From assembly GCF_958979055.1 (NCBI RefSeq), contig NC_084896.1, positions 25,174,501 to 25,238,500 of the forward strand: DNA of 64,000 nucleotides, given 5' to 3'. Below the pieces are notes generated by a model that saw only the letters and a list, made by a program, of their open reading frames with translations, was not told the DNA's origin and made no database searches. The translations under genes and the position numbers were made by a program. This document shows positions 11,042-24,315 of this stretch, one piece after another. This DNA comes from Alnus glutinosa (Eukaryota > Streptophyta > Magnoliopsida > Fagales > Betulaceae). How positions within the stretch are numbered: the stretch's first letter is position 1; each line of letters starts with the position of its first letter.

Positions 11042-13458
11042 AGCAATCTTTGTTTTCTTCTCCTTTTTGTTTTTTCTTTTCAAAACAAAAACATTAATAA
11101 ATAACTTAAAACATGAAACACTCACAAAACACCAATAATTGTTTTTACCTTTATGTCACGTCATAATATTTTTTCAAATCAAAAAAAAAAAAAAAAAACA
11201 CCCTACAAAATACATTAACAAACGATATTATGAAAAAAAAGATGAGTATCATGCATTGAACCTATAGTTCCATTTTAGTCCTATTTGACTAAAAGGAACG
11301 CAATATTCTTCAAACTCTCTTCACCATGAGAAGTGAGCAACACTGGGGTGTTTGGCAAACCTTTTTAGAAAGGGGTTTTTAGTGTTTTGGTTGAAAATGT
11401 GTGTTGATGTAACATAAAGATGAAATGATTTTTGAAGTTTTTGTGAATGCAAAGTGAATAAAGTTGTTTGTTAATATGAAGAAAGTAGTTTAACTTTTTT
11501 GGTTATTGACCGTTCAGTGATTACATAGTGCCTTCATTTTCAACAAATGTCCAAGCTTTCCTAGTTTAACACGTACTAAGGCCCTTCTAGGGTATCAACC
11601 ACAAACCTAACCTACTAAAAAGCTTTCATGCATAGAGAAGTACTTCCATCATTAAGGAAAGATTAACTACCATAAAACATATATTAAAGCTTAACATAAA
11701 TTCAAACCCATAACCTAGGTCTACAAAATAGAGTTGTTTAAACCAAGAAAACAACACTAGAAAAAACAAAACAAGCTAATAACCAACCAGCAACAAGCTA
11801 AAGGTTAAGATGTTACCTCTTGAAAGGAATCAACCAAAGATAACCTCCTTCTCTCTCCCAAACCTTCTCTCTTTCTCACTCTAGGGTTTTGAGGCAAAGA
11901 AGGAGACCAGATTGAGAGGGCTGGACGTATGGAAGAATTTATAGACCTCACGGTCGAACAATAGGGCTGAGCTATCCAAGGTTTTCTTTCAACCAAAAAA
12001 AAAACTTCCAGACACTCATCGGACGTTCAGCATCCCACTCGATCATTTGAGATCCAACTCGAACGTTTGGCATCCTATTCAATCGTTCAAGATCCAACTC
12101 GAACTTTTGTCATCAAGCGTTCGATGTCCCACTCAAACGTTCGGTCTTCCCTAAGTATAAATATTCCTCAAGTGGTATACTGCTTATACACTGCATTTGA
12201 AACCTATTTACCGTCAATGTTTTATGGAGTTGAGATGCAACCCTATGCTTAATTTATAAACGTTCATTTCTCATGATTATCACAAATGGGCTCAATGTAT
12301 GGGTTGTTTATTGTTGATGTATTTACTTACTACATCGTAGACTTACTTGTTAATTTTCCACCAATAAAACAAGAATGTTTTAAAGAGTAGCTGGTATTGT
12401 AGATGGGGGTAGATCGTGCAAGCTTAGAGATCGATCTAACTATCATCAAAAGATTTTCTTAAAACTTGCAAATGTTGTATTTAATCTTTAACGATACTTA
12501 GCACTCTAGCTCTGTAATTAAAAAATGATATCATAGTGACATTGTATATATCCTATGTTTTATTTGTCGCTGCAATTTTATCTAATGATGAGGATCGAGT
12601 TGGTAGTAACTCTTCAAATTTTTTTAATAAAATAATTTAGGGGTGTTAAGTACATTTACACTTTCTTGGAAAACTTTTCTTTAAATTCATTTTCTTGTAA
12701 ATCATTTAAAGCACAATGTAATCATATAATGGTATATGTAAAATATTTACAATATATACAGGGCTCATAATCACAAGTTATGCATGTTTATGGTATAAGC
12801 AGTTCATTATTGATAAAAAATAAAAAAAATCAGTTATGCTATTGGTGAGAATCTTTACTTACAACTTGTACTTAGTCCTCCACCCACGTTGAATTTGTAC
12901 CATGTGTTTGTCTGCCTATGTTATGTATGTTCATCAGTTATATTTCATCCCTCCTGGAAACTCAAACCTTAAACAGCATTGTCCTCCTAAAAAGCCATGA
13001 CTTTTGAAATCTGGACGGTCCCGCTCGAACGGACTGTGAATGCCACATCAGCATCGGTTTGTAATTTCACGTGATACTTATCACGTTAGTCACTAAATAA
13101 ATAAATTTAATTGTGGATGACGCGTTAATACCACATGTATTGTCACGTCAGTTTGTAAGGGAATTATAATAAAAAGCATATAGTAATCCAAACATTTTCT
13201 TTTTGAATAAAATATTTTGTATCATGTATTTATTTCTCGATATTTTTTGGGGGCAGCCCATGAGTAACCGTACAGGCACTCTTCGTTGGTTTGGTAATTA
13301 GGCCCAGACCCTTTCTCGGGCCCTAACCAATGTTACGAGGCGGGCCCACGGGCCATGAAACATCCCCACTTTACAAGTCACCGGAAAGCACCTCAAATTT
13401 CCCGGTCACTAAAACCCTTTCTCCTCCCCAAGTCCACCCAAAACCCCAAAACAAAGTC
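10147..13458. other. Intergenic between the PIP-like gene and the pseudouridine synthase gene
   Basis: It contains CTT-rich sequence (10191-10230), a run of about 30 A at 11010-11039, an A tract at 11180-11197 and the minisatellite at about 12010-12150. The GC content rises from about 13260, marking the promoter and 5' UTR of the pseudouridine synthase gene. No additional exon was recognised. Confidence 0.5.
12010..12150 (+). repeat. Degenerate minisatellite, about 20-bp unit of two alternating types
   Basis: Tandem units alternate between a type near CTCGAACGTTTGGCATCC and a type near CTCGATCGTTCGAGATCCAA, giving a dimeric period of about 40 bp. About six units are visible, all diverged. 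The 61-codon ORF starting at 12067 begins within it and is not a gene. The units contain near-palindromes (AACGTT, CGATCG). Confidence 0.6.
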
Positions 13459-16400
13459 ATGCTACTCCGCCTCAAAAACCTCCTATCTCCACCGTCCACC
13501 ACCTCAGGCGGAGGCGTTAGAAGCTGCATCTCGGCCTTACACGTATCCCGCTCATACTACGCCACCGGAAAAGAGCCAAAAGAGGATGCTAACGGCGACT
13601 ACAAGGGCGGAAAATGGTTCACTTTGCCTCCGTTCACTCCGGCCCTAAACGGCGCCGCATTGGGAAAAGAAATCTCCTGCGGGCGAGCCCAGACAAAATC
13701 CGGTGCAACCACCGTCACGGCGCTCAAATGGGTGCTCCGGTGCTGCCCAGAGCTTCCGAGAAGCCTCATACAGAAGCTCTTTCGTCTGAGACAGGTCCCA
13801 CCTTGCCCAAATTTTTCACTTTGATAACTTCAGGCTTTTGGAATTTTCGGAATCGGACCTCAAAAAAATTGAAATTGTAGACTAGCCTCAATTCTCAATA
13901 AGACTGATTTGAATTACAGGTTCGAAGAGAGTCCAGTGATGTACAACAAGAACGCAGTCTCAAAAGGGTAATTAATAAGTAATTATTGTTGCTTGTTAAG
14001 CAAAGGTTTGTTTTTGTTGGTAGAGAGTGTTGATAATCATGAATGGATTGCTGGGTGTCTTGGTGTTTGATTTAAGTTGTCATGTGGGAGATTTTTGTGT
14101 TTCTGATTGTTATTGAAAGGTGGCGGCGAAGGACTCGATCGATGTAGGAGACCGATTATGTCTTCCTATTACTGTCCGAGAGTTTCCCCTGGAGAAGAAA
14201 GACTGCCATTGCAATGAGGAAGAAGTGAACTTTGTCCGTAGCCTCGTGTTGTACAAGGTTCTTGACTTTTGATTCTTTTGCTTTATATATGATGGAGAAT
14301 TCTAACGGTTAGTTTTTGTTAAATGATTTAGATTTTAGGTCTCAGTATACAACTTAGTGATATATAATGAATTATTAAAAAATAATGAAATTATTTAATT
14401 CATTAAGAACTCCATGGTGGGTTTGTGGGTGCGTGGGAGGATCAATGAACTGAAGAATGTTTTTAAAAAAAATTAAAATCCTATCTTTTATTTTTAATTA
14501 AATGGTTTAGATTTTACCATCTCAGTACACAACTTAGTGAAATATAATAAATTATTGAAAAATTAAGAATGCTCTAGAGGTAGTAAATGATAAGATGGTA
14601 AAATCTTAACCATTTAATTAAGAATAATGGTTAGGATTTTCAAGACTCCATCGTTGAGTTACCCTAAAAGATTTTGAGGATACCTATCTTTTTTGTTTTC
14701 GATGTGTCTTATTGTGCTTATTGAAATTACTTACCAAAAATTTGTGCTTATTGAAATTAGGATCTGGCCATTGTTGTTGTTAATAAACCTCCCGGAATGC
14801 CTGTACAGGTAAGCTATCGAAATATTTTGTTTTGACTTCTTTTCAAAAGTTTGGACTTCTGGGTTTTGCTGTTTTAAAGTTTGGCTGATGCTTACGTTGG
14901 ACAGGGTGGTGTTGGCATCAAAAACAGTTTAGATGAACTTGCTGCCGCTTGTTTAAGCTATGATTATTCGGAACCTCCTCGATTGGTGAGTGTCCTAGTG
15001 AAATTACTGTGAATGGTATTCATTATCACTATGCAATAGAGTAAGCAGCATTTGTCATGGGGAAAGCTTCATATATATGCTACACAAGCTATCATGAATG
15101 TCCATTGTTGCACGTCGTGCACATGTTCCTCAAGACACATGGTAATTTCTCTGGAATGAAATGAGTCCTTGACCTCAGTAAGACACATGGTAATTTCTCA
15201 GGAATGAAATGAGTCCATGACCTCAGTAGCTGTATACTACTGAATTAATGAGGTCTTTGCAAAGATATGAGATATGCTACCATTATGGTATATATGCTAT
15301 CTTAAAATTTTATTAGCAATTCAAATGACTAAGGTTCAAAATAATAATATGCTGCTTAATTGGTTGATTCTTACCTTAGTTGGATCCCTTTTTTTTTTCT
15401 GCTCTCAAGATACATGGAATAAATCTTTTCTTTTTCTTACGATATAATAGAAGCTTCCATTGTACCACACCTTATCTTAAACTATTAGGATCCAGTTGGA
15501 GTGCAGAGAAAGAATTTTTTGTCCAAAATTAAAAGGAAATTGGAATTTAGAGAAAATTATAATTCTTTCTTTGGATGGTTAAAGAATTCAAGGGAAAAAT
15601 CCAAATTTTTAAAATCCTTTACTATCTATTTCTTTTTCCTCCACAATTTCGACAATTGCTTATACAGATTGCTTATATGCACGATAATCATGAATCTCTA
15701 TATTGCCATAATCAATTGTGCTTTTTAGGTTCACAGACTTGATAGAGATAGTAGTGGGATCTTAGTGATGGGGAGGACACAAACAAGTGCGACAGCTCTA
15801 CATTCCATCTTTCGTGAGAAAACTTTTGGAGCAAAAGATGTGAGTAGTCATCTATTCCCTTTTTTTTAGAAGCCTAACATGGATATGGGAAGTGGACTCC
15901 CATTAGTAGGTAATAATTCAACCTGATCTTATGTCTTAAGGACGTTGGCAATGAAGAAAGAATCCTGCAAAGAAAGTATGTGGCACTTGTAATTGGGTCT
16001 CCAAGACGTCGAAAGGGGTTAATTTCAGCCCCATTGGGGAAGGTAAGGAAATCTCAATTCTTAACAGCTGTTGATTTTATGCTGCATTTGACAGTACATA
16101 ACTCAGTAGCTTTGGGTCTATGGCTCAACAAAGGACATGTTCCAAGATATAGCAGAACAATTTTACTACCGTGTTCAGCCAATCACTTTCAGGAATCGGA
16201 TTATATTTTTCAATCCAAAATAATAACCATCTGCAGATATGATAATAGGTTTTATTTATATTTTATTTTTAGTTTCTGCTTACTTATTATATTTTTATTT
16301 TTAATGTGATTGCATTTTAGGTGGTGGTGGACAATGGAAAATCTGATCGAATCACAATCTTTGATAATTGCCAAAATATATCAGCTCAGCATGCAATAAC

Positions 16401-17256
16401 AGAGTATCGAGTAATTAAATCTTCATGTCATGGTTAGGGATGAATTTCATTTCAATTTTACCCAATAATTCATTCTCTCTCAGGCTTCTTTATACTAATG
16501 GATAGCATTGCAAGTCATTTGTGGTCAGAAACTTTGACAATCTTCAAAAAAGTGCATATGGGTAATTTTGAATGTAGAATTCCTATCAAAATATTTTTGT
16601 TCTGCTACCCTCCAGCTATATCTATAAAAAGAAATCGGAAACACATCCTTGACTATCTTGATTATTCTTGTAGAAGTTTATGGATGGGACATATGTCTTG
16701 TACTTGCTTCTTATACTAGTGGTGATCATGCAGGTTACACATGGCTAGAGCTTTCTCCTCTGACTGGTAGAAAGCACCAGGTACGGAGAGCTAAATGCTA
16801 TCTGTTCGTGTGTGAAATGTGTCTTTTTCTTCTTGTTGGTCTGACTCGTGATTTGCTTTTTGAAAATCTATTTTCCCCCCAATGGGGGAAACACAGCTCC
16901 GTGTACACTGTGCTGAGGTATTGGGAACACCGATAGTTGGAGACCTCAAGTATGGATGGCAAGCTCATAGGAAGTGGAAACATTTGCCTTGGCCTAATCT
17001 TGAAAAGAAATCAAATGAGAATGTTACAAAGGGGAAGACCATTCCCTTCTGCCTTGATTTGGAGAGCGGAAGTATATCCGAGAAGCATCCTCGCCTTCAT
17101 CTTCATTGCAAGCAAATGGTATTGCCCGACGTGTCTCTCGCTTTGCGGAATGTGCAGTGTTCTTCAGACTATGATCTTTCAGAAGTAGAAAACCTTGAGT
17201 TGACTGCTCCTTTGCCTTCATACATGCAAAGAAGTTGGGACATGCTGGATTCTTGA
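13459..17256 (+). CDS. RluA-family RNA pseudouridine synthase, mitochondrial type 4 (RPUSD4-like)
   Basis: Ten exons: 13459-13794, 13920-13967, 14120-14257, 14761-14808, 14905-14985, 15729-15839, 15941-16042, 16321-16432, 16734-16780 and 16897-17256. They join in phase to a 460-residue protein. It isomerises selected uridines in RNA to pseudouridine. The N-terminus (MLLRLKNLL, rich in Ser/Arg) looks like a mitochondrial targeting peptide. An S4-like RNA-binding region covers about residues 85-145. The catalytic signature HRLDRDSSG is at 219-227, with Asp222 the expected nucleophile. A conserved motif, LTGRKHQLRVHC, spans the exon 9/10 junction. All introns are GT-AG; the first donor (CAG|GTCCCA) is weak. 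The ATG at 13459 was preferred over an in-frame ATG 43 codons upstream because it gives the expected length and transit peptide. Plant RNA pseudouridine synthase 4 is similar in size. The RNA target is unknown from sequence. Confidence 0.9.
14290..14660. repeat. Inverted-repeat, MITE-like sequence in intron 3 of the pseudouridine synthase gene
   Basis: Near-complementary segments, TTAATTAAATGGTTTAGATT and ATCTTAACCATTTAATTAAG, flank an AT-rich centre. A shorter related stretch (TTGAATTAAATAGTTTAG) lies in CAD intron 3 near 26140. This suggests a dispersed family. Ends and target duplication were not resolved. Confidence 0.45.
15133..15228 (+). repeat. 48-bp tandem duplication in intron 5
   Basis: Two adjacent copies begin AGACACATGGTAATTTCTC at 15133 and 15181 and differ at only a few bases. 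The duplication is intronic and should not affect the protein. Confidence 0.85.
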
Positions 17257-17794
17257 GCCACGAGGTTTTTGGTTCTTTCTATTGGTATTCATCATCAAAG
17301 TTTTTAGTTCTCTTGATTTTGTGCCATTTTGCCTTCATACATGCAAAGAAATGATACAGAAGCCTGTCACATGGGCCTTGAGGAGACCTTGGAGCTGGGA
17401 ATGCTTTGGGGAAAGGGAATTAATCTATGTTTGCCAAACTGTTTAATATTGTGTACTAGAAAATGAAATTCAAATATTCTTTTCGGCACATGTACGGTAT
17501 GTGAATATATTTTGAACTCATACCCAATTATATTTTTGGGATTTTTGTTAGATAATCTATTTGGTCAATTAATTCAAGAGGTTGAGAATGCACTTTTGCA
17601 TTTTGTTTCTTATTATGGCTTTTTTTTAACAAATTTTGTGCTATTTATTAATTCTCTCTTAACATGTTTATCAAGGTTAAAGAACTTTGATTAAATAATG
17701 TAGATGAGTAAAAATGCCTTACAATTTTTTTAGTGTATGCAAGGTGCAGAGTAGTAAGGACCTTCCTTTGTAACATTTTTTCTCATTTATTTTG

Positions 17795-17832
<38 letters not shown>

Positions 17833-18044
17833 CTGTGAAGTTTACGGAGTTTTTATTTTTATTTTGTATTTTATTTTATTTATTTATGTAAAGTTCTTTA
17901 TTTTATTTGTAATGTAAGTTTTTTGTTTATTTTTCATATTATTCTTGTAATTGGTAGAATATTATTAATGAATAAAGTTTTACTTTTTTGAATTTTTATT
18001 ATTTATTTTTCTTAGTTTTTTAACTCATAATGTTTTTGTAAAAA

Positions 18045-18360
18045 AATATATAAGCCGAGTCAGTCGAGTACTTGAAAACGGCTCGGCTAGAGCATTTAAA
18101 TTTGAATTTTTTTTTTTTTTTTTTTTTTTTGAACTTGGAAAATTAAACGAGCTTGAGCTGGTCGAGTACCAGACTCTGCTTGACTGGGTTTCTTAGCCGA
18201 GTTCGAGCTTGAGCTCCTTGGCAAGCCAAACTCAAACACAATTTCAAAACTTGGCTCAAATTTGAGCTTGAGATCGATTATGTGGCCTCCTAGGCTCTTA
18301 GCTAAGCTGAGTTTGACATCCAAATACCCAACTCGATTAGTTCAAATACAGCCCAAAATG
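18045..18360. repeat. CGAGCTCG-rich degenerate element, related in style to the 120-860 hAT element
   Basis: Clusters of GAGCTTGAGCT, CGAGTTCGAGC and GGCTCGGCT surround a T tract at 18112-18130. Word content resembles the element at 120-860, but clean ends and a target duplication are not visible, so this is probably an old, decayed copy of a similar element. Confidence 0.4.
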
Positions 18361-19636
18361 CGTCAAACAAAGAAGAGAGAACAGTGGCATGTCTAAAAAA
18401 TAAAAATAAAAATAAAACGAAGAAAATACATTTTACTCCAAAGTTAGGTCGCATTTTCGATTTTATCTTCAATGTTTAAAATATGACAATATACTCTCAC
18501 AAAGTTTCTGATTTTTGCAATGATGCCCCTCCTTTAGGCATTTTAAAGTGGATAAAATTTTTTAAAAAAAAAAAAAAAAAAAAAACTTTTCTTCTCTCTC
18601 TTCTTGAATTTCTCCTCCTACTCTTCGTGGTCGGCTGAGTAATTCATCCTACGCAGTTAATTCCCACACCACCATGAAACTTTCAACAACGAACGAACCG
18701 AATTCAATTCCACAGTTATCTATAAACCAAATCCAATTGAAATTTCAAAGCACCACATCAGCCATGAAATAATCAAAAATTTTACATCTAAGAAGTTATT
18801 AAATTTATATAAATAAAATAATAGATAAAACTCTTACCAACTATTTGGTCGCAGAGAAAATCGGGAATAATAATAACAAAAAAAAAAAAAAAAAAGCCAA
18901 ATATATGTGTGTTTGGCAAACACTTACATCTTCTCAATTTTTTCTTGAAAATGTTAAATTCAAAACATTTTTATTTTTTTTTACTTTTTATATCGTATCA
19001 ATAATTTTTTATTATTATTCAAATAAATAAAATTCACTACATAACCAGATTTTTACAATTTATTATAAAATAATTTCAAATTTTTTATACTTTATATCAC
19101 ATCAATTATTTTTTATTATTATTCAAATAAAAATTAGGCGGACATAACCATTTACCAAACACATATGTCGTTGAGTCAGACATCTTTCTCTAACTCTTAC
19201 GTGTACATGAAAGAAAAGTCTAACAGGTAGGCCGAATTGTCTCCATTAATGCCTGGCAAAAATTAAAAGCCACTATCTCACAGTACATATGTACTATTTC
19301 TTTTTTCTTAGTATTATTTTTTTTATAGATATTTTTATAAGTATTATTATTTATTAGGATGCCAATGAAATTTTCCCAACCACCCCCCCCTGCCCCCAAA
19401 GTTCTCATATTTTATAGTGGATGGAAGAGTACAACCAATGACTTTGGGAAGGTAAAGAAAGAAAATTCTAATTCATCCAAAATAAAAAATTAAAAATTTA
19501 AAATTTAAAATTTTAAAAAAAAGTCTGCATAATGTCCCACATAATTGGCTTCTTGTATCCATTCCACATCTTATGGTAATTTGAAAATGTGGACCTTTAA
19601 TTTGAACCGATTATTTTTGACACGATTCGACAATTT

Positions 19637-19925
19637 GATACAAAATTAAAAGGCTAGAGTTTGAGAGTTTGACCCGTTTAATTAAATAGGTCGAGTTAAA
19701 GTTGACCTATATAGTCTTATATCCATGTCACGACATAATCCAAACTTGACACGCGATATAACAGCTGGCAATTTTTTATATGACCCGTAAATCTAACACG
19801 AACCCAATACAAAATTAAAAAATTAGGTTGAAGAATTTGACACGTTTAATTAAATGGGTCGGATTGTAATTGACCTGTATAATCTTGTACACATGTCTGG
19901 ACATAATCCAAATTCGATCAACATG
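19637..19925. repeat. Two diverged tandem copies, period about 168 bp
   Basis: Each copy carries ACAAAATTAAAA, CGTTTAATTAAATRGGTCG, a TTGACCT block and GACATAATCCAAA. The shared GTTTAATTAAAT word begins at 19676 and 19844. Similar GACCCGTTTAATTAAA sequence is typical of decayed hAT-like elements. No coding capacity. Confidence 0.6.
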
Positions 19926-21005
19926 TGAGCATGAATTGTGACCGGTCCCTTCGATCATCTCATGATGTAATAGGATTAATGGATAACGAAAACAATTGCT
20001 TGCGTAGGTGCATTATTTTCTTGGTCTGGTGGCAATCATGAAAAGTTGAGTGAAAGGATAAGGAAGATGTGTCCAAAGATAATGGGCGGGGCCTCTACTA
20101 GCTCCAACATGATACATGAATACGATGGTTTTCATCTTTTGCTGGTAAACCTTATTAGGCTAACATGTCAACCAAAACCCTTTATGTTATGTTCTAGTTG
20201 GCACTTATTCAATTGCATATTAGTCTTTTTCACTCCTCAAATATCTAAGAAAATAAATTCAAATTCAAATTCAACCTACCCTATATAATTATCTTGTTGC
20301 CACAACAAAAAACTATATGACGTGGCCGACGTAGCGTATTTTAAGTACTTTTTTCATGTCAGCTACTTAAAACAAAGAAAAAATTACTTAAAATACATCA
20401 CGTTCGGTTTAAAATAAGCGTGAAAAATAGCATGCAATTTGAGTTGTTGGCTAAACTGTCGATGTTGTTGAGGTGGCAGGTGAGTCGTCTGCATGCAGGA
20501 GATCCAGATATATATATATATAGATATGAGTTGAAGTTGTCTAACATCCTTAACAAAACATACATGTTTTGGAACAATTAATGATAAGCATTTGCCAACT
20601 TTTACAAACTCCTCTCACCAACTTGGATTTCTCTATCAAGCCATGAGGTGATCAATTAGTGGTTGAATTAATAAATTAAGAAGTTAAGCCAAAAATCATA
20701 AGAGATCGTCTGTCTCTTTCTGTTGATTTTTGAAATTCATGGCTGGTGGTTGATGCCCACTAACTTTCCTATTGGACGTTGACATTTGTAACCCATTCCC
20801 TACCTTTCTTCCCCAATTTTTTTTGTTAAGGTTGTCTTAATTCTTTTAGGAATTATATACATATATAAAGAAATTAATGATAACGAATTTGGATTATTGG
20901 AGTTGTTAAAGCAGGTAAATTTACCTGATGTTGATAAATTTACCAAATGCGTCCTTGGTTTTAAATTAGACAATGTAATGGAGATCAATAAAAGGAGTCA
21001 ATTAA

Positions 21006-21552
21006 TGATCGATTTGTTTCGACATAAAATATTTTTTATCGTAAAATATTTTTTAAAAAATTATTTTTTTGAAAAAATAATTTTTCTGAAAATATTTTCT
21101 GGTGTTTGGATTGTGCGAAAAAAAATTACCAATTACGAAAAACCGATAGTGATGAAATTCCAACGATTGTGGCCTGAATCTGGCAGCACTAGCAAGATTT
21201 CACCGCCAACCGTCAAAATTTCAAGTAATTTTGTCGGAATTTGGCACAATGCAGCTAGATTTAGGCGAAACTGGCTAGATTTGCTAGAATTCGGCTACTA
21301 TTATCAGATTCCAACAACAGAGTTGGAATTCGTCAGCCAGTATCACCGGATTTTGATGCCCAAATCCCAAAATCTAGAAACCTTCGGCGCAAATTCGGGC
21401 TGCTAACAAGCTCCAATGTCCGGCGATGACAAATTTACACCAACGTGTGTTCAAGAATGAAAGAGTACTTTAAATTCAAAAAACAATTTAAATCGTTTTT
21501 CAAAAATTAAAGAGGTTTTTTCGGTCAATACTACGCCCAAACAAACAGAGAA
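21006..21552. mobile_element. Tourist-like MITE, copy B, 547 bp, decayed
   Basis: It starts TGATCGATTTGTTTCG and ends CAAACAAACAGAGAA, an eroded version of the terminal repeats seen at 7999-8588. The 3-bp target duplication TAA is at 21003-21005 and 21553-21555. The arms keep AAAATATTTT-rich inverted sequence. The core has lost most of its CCGG words, and CCGG has largely become TTGG or CTGG-like, suggesting methylation-driven CpG decay. The 169-codon ORF across it is not a gene. Confidence 0.75.
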
Positions 21553-21555
21553 TAA

Positions 21556-24310
21556 GTGTTGATATAACCGAATATAATTCTCTTCATTTCACTCATTTTC
21601 TTGGTCTAGATTTTCTTCCATAAATTTATCGGGTGAATATGATAATATGTGATAAATATGTTATTAAGTTATTTAAAAATTTATATTCCAATCAAAGAGT
21701 CAACCCAACCTGTAATTTTATTTATATATATATTTTTTTTTTGGGTACACCGGAGGTTGTTGTGTCGTTGGACGTTGGTTAGCTTAGAAGCCAATCTGGA
21801 GATTGCTTTCGCGGTGGCTACATTTTTTGTTGAGCTGAGATTCCAACTAAAATATCGATTATGTGCACCTGCCTTGAATGGGCCAAAATAAGAATAAAAA
21901 ATAAAAATAAAAATAAAAAAATAAAATAAAAGAAAAGAAAAAAGAAACACCTAAATTTTTGTTTTCTAGCTAATTTAAATGTTAAATAACTTTTTTTTTT
22001 TTAATTATTTGTTTTTTAGTGGTGGGGTTGGCAGGGGGCATGATCTCTAGTATTATTCCATCTAAACCGGTTTTGTATTGTTGTATTTGTGATTAAAACC
22101 ACTTTTATTTTGACAATAATCACATTTAACATCAAAGAAATTCAAAGAATGGAGATTGATTTTCTCCATGATTCTTCCCTAACCTTTCTTCTTTGAATTC
22201 CTTTTGTTTCTTCTTTCATTTTTTTCCTCAGAATTGTTCTTCAAATGGCATGCTTATTTCAAATGCAGTATTATATATACGATAAAGTTTTTTTAAAAAA
22301 AATTGAGTTTGAAGAAATTTTTTCAATTCAGTTTAATCATTTGAAGCTCTATGCATGTAAAACTTAAATGCTTTACTAAAAATGCATGTGAAAATCACAT
22401 ATTTTAAAAATAAATATCAATTTAATAAACGAAATTGAAAATATTTACTTCAACCGAATTTGAGGGAAAAAAAAAAAAGAAAAAGAAAAATTGGCATAGT
22501 TTGTTAAAGTTTTGGTTTGGCAAATGGTTTTTTTAGAGGAAAGAAAAAAAAAAGAAAGAAATAGGTTGATTTGATATAAAGGTGAGTTAACATAATATAA
22601 AGGTAAAAGGGGTTTTGAATTTTTTGTAGGTAAAAAAAAAAAAAAAAAATTGTTTCTTAATATGAAGAAAAGAAGTTTGACTTTTTAAAATACTCGTAGA
22701 AATACAAAATAATTTTTGTCTTTTTGTCACATTAAAATACTTAAAAAATAAATACTCCTTTAAAAACTTTTAACTACTAGGATTTTATAGTTATTATCCA
22801 AATTGTTAGCATATTATGAGAGAGTTAACATAAAACTTATATGTCGAAATAAATTTTAGACTGTTATACCATTAATTTAATTCATATAAGCTTTCTGTAC
22901 TTACTGTCTCAAGTTACTTATTTCAATAGTGGGCAAACAAAGAGTAATACTAAATATAAGACTCGTAAATTTTTTGTGTTTTTTCAAAATTAATGTCTTT
23001 TAAAATTATCAATAAATTTATGATAAATAGCATGTTTTGGTGATCAAATAATTATTTTACGACTTAAATTCTACTTAGATTGTATTCAATTTTTTATAAT
23101 TTTATTACAAATTTTTAGACCATTCAAAGATAATTTTAAAAAATAAATTTTTTTTGATATTCACAATTTTAAATACATTTCAAAAAAACCACACGCTTAA
23201 ACAAAATTTAAAATTATAATTCAATATTAATTTTAAAAATCATACCAATTTTGTAGACACAGACAAAACAAACGTTCGTTGACTTTTGGTATTACGTTAA
23301 ACAAAACATTAAAGACGTTTCGTACGGAACAGACATCACAATAAACGAGAAAGCTTTTCTCTATTATAGAGCCTGTCTTTATTAGGACAGATTTCAACGA
23401 TATCTGGAAATTTCGGTAGGTAAAATATTGTGACAGGCTTCTTATTTATTTTTTTGTCAAAAAAAACACGAAAAAAAATATTTATATACGGTGTGACATA
23501 TGCATGACGCATGTAAATCGTATGTGTCGTTGATTAGTGGGCCAGTGGCCCTTTAAGTGCAACCTACGTGTAAGCGAGTCAATGCATCAAATCTACGATC
23601 ACGATGTATAAACTGTGATGCATCATGCATATGCCATTTAAAAAAAATTAAAAATCATGCCATATCATTGTAGCACATCCGCACTAGAACTAGGGTTACT
23701 CTAATTCGGGGCATAATTAAGCGTGATAATTTCGTATTAAATTCTCAAGTCGTGTTAAGATACGTGTTTAAAATTATATATGTCAACCTTAATATAACCC
23801 ATTTAATTAAACAGGTCAGACTTCTCAACCTTAATTCTTAATTTCGTGTAAAAAATCGACAACCTTATACAGAATTAAAATTTTATGTTTGGAGGAAAAA
23901 AATTAAAAAAATACCTTTTGAAATGAGTAAAAAATTAATTTTCAGAGATTTTATTCACAAAAATATATATATTCTAAAGAGGTTTTTAAAATTTTTGAAC
24001 ACTGAAGCCCCCCACACCTCAGCGTAATTTCACCTCGACTGCAATGGATTTGATCCCTATAATTTCTTGTCTAAAGAGAAAAAAAAAAAAAAATAGAAGA
24101 AATTATATAGGGTGATAAAGTATTAGTTAAATGATTAAATTTCGTCTTCTTATCAGCTTAAACTTTTAAAATAAGTGATAATTTAACATGATATTCAAAC
24201 CAAAGATCTTGAGTTTAAACTCACTCGGTCATTTACTTCTTCAATTTCAATTAAATATTCCACGTATTGAACATATTAAACTTTAGAAATTCTAACAAGC
24301 ACCCTTAATA
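21556..24310. other. Intergenic, no gene recognised
   Basis: Very AT-rich with A/T runs (21720-21740, 21895-21950, 22465-22485, 22632-22650). A hAT-like remnant with CATTTAATTAAACAGGTC lies near 23690-23880 and a partial copy of the 1480-1938 foldback family near 24110-24295. No exon with coding character was found. Confidence 0.5.
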
Positions 24311-24315
24311 ATAGA

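Larger units (their letters stand above)
17257..20999. other. Intergenic, 3' of the pseudouridine synthase gene
   Basis: The 3' UTR begins here. Beyond it are A tracts (17797-17830, about 18560-18584, 18879-18896), CGAG-rich element remains at 18045-18360, a tandem repeat at 19637-19925 and many AT-rich stretches. No gene recognised. Confidence 0.5.

Noticed and set aside
13330-13458. 43 extra N-terminal codons for the pseudouridine synthase
   Set aside because: The ATG at 13459 gives the expected family length and a typical mitochondrial presequence; the upstream part looks like 5' UTR.
20897-21406. 169-codon plus-strand frame
   Set aside because: It runs into and across a decayed Tourist-like MITE; not a gene.
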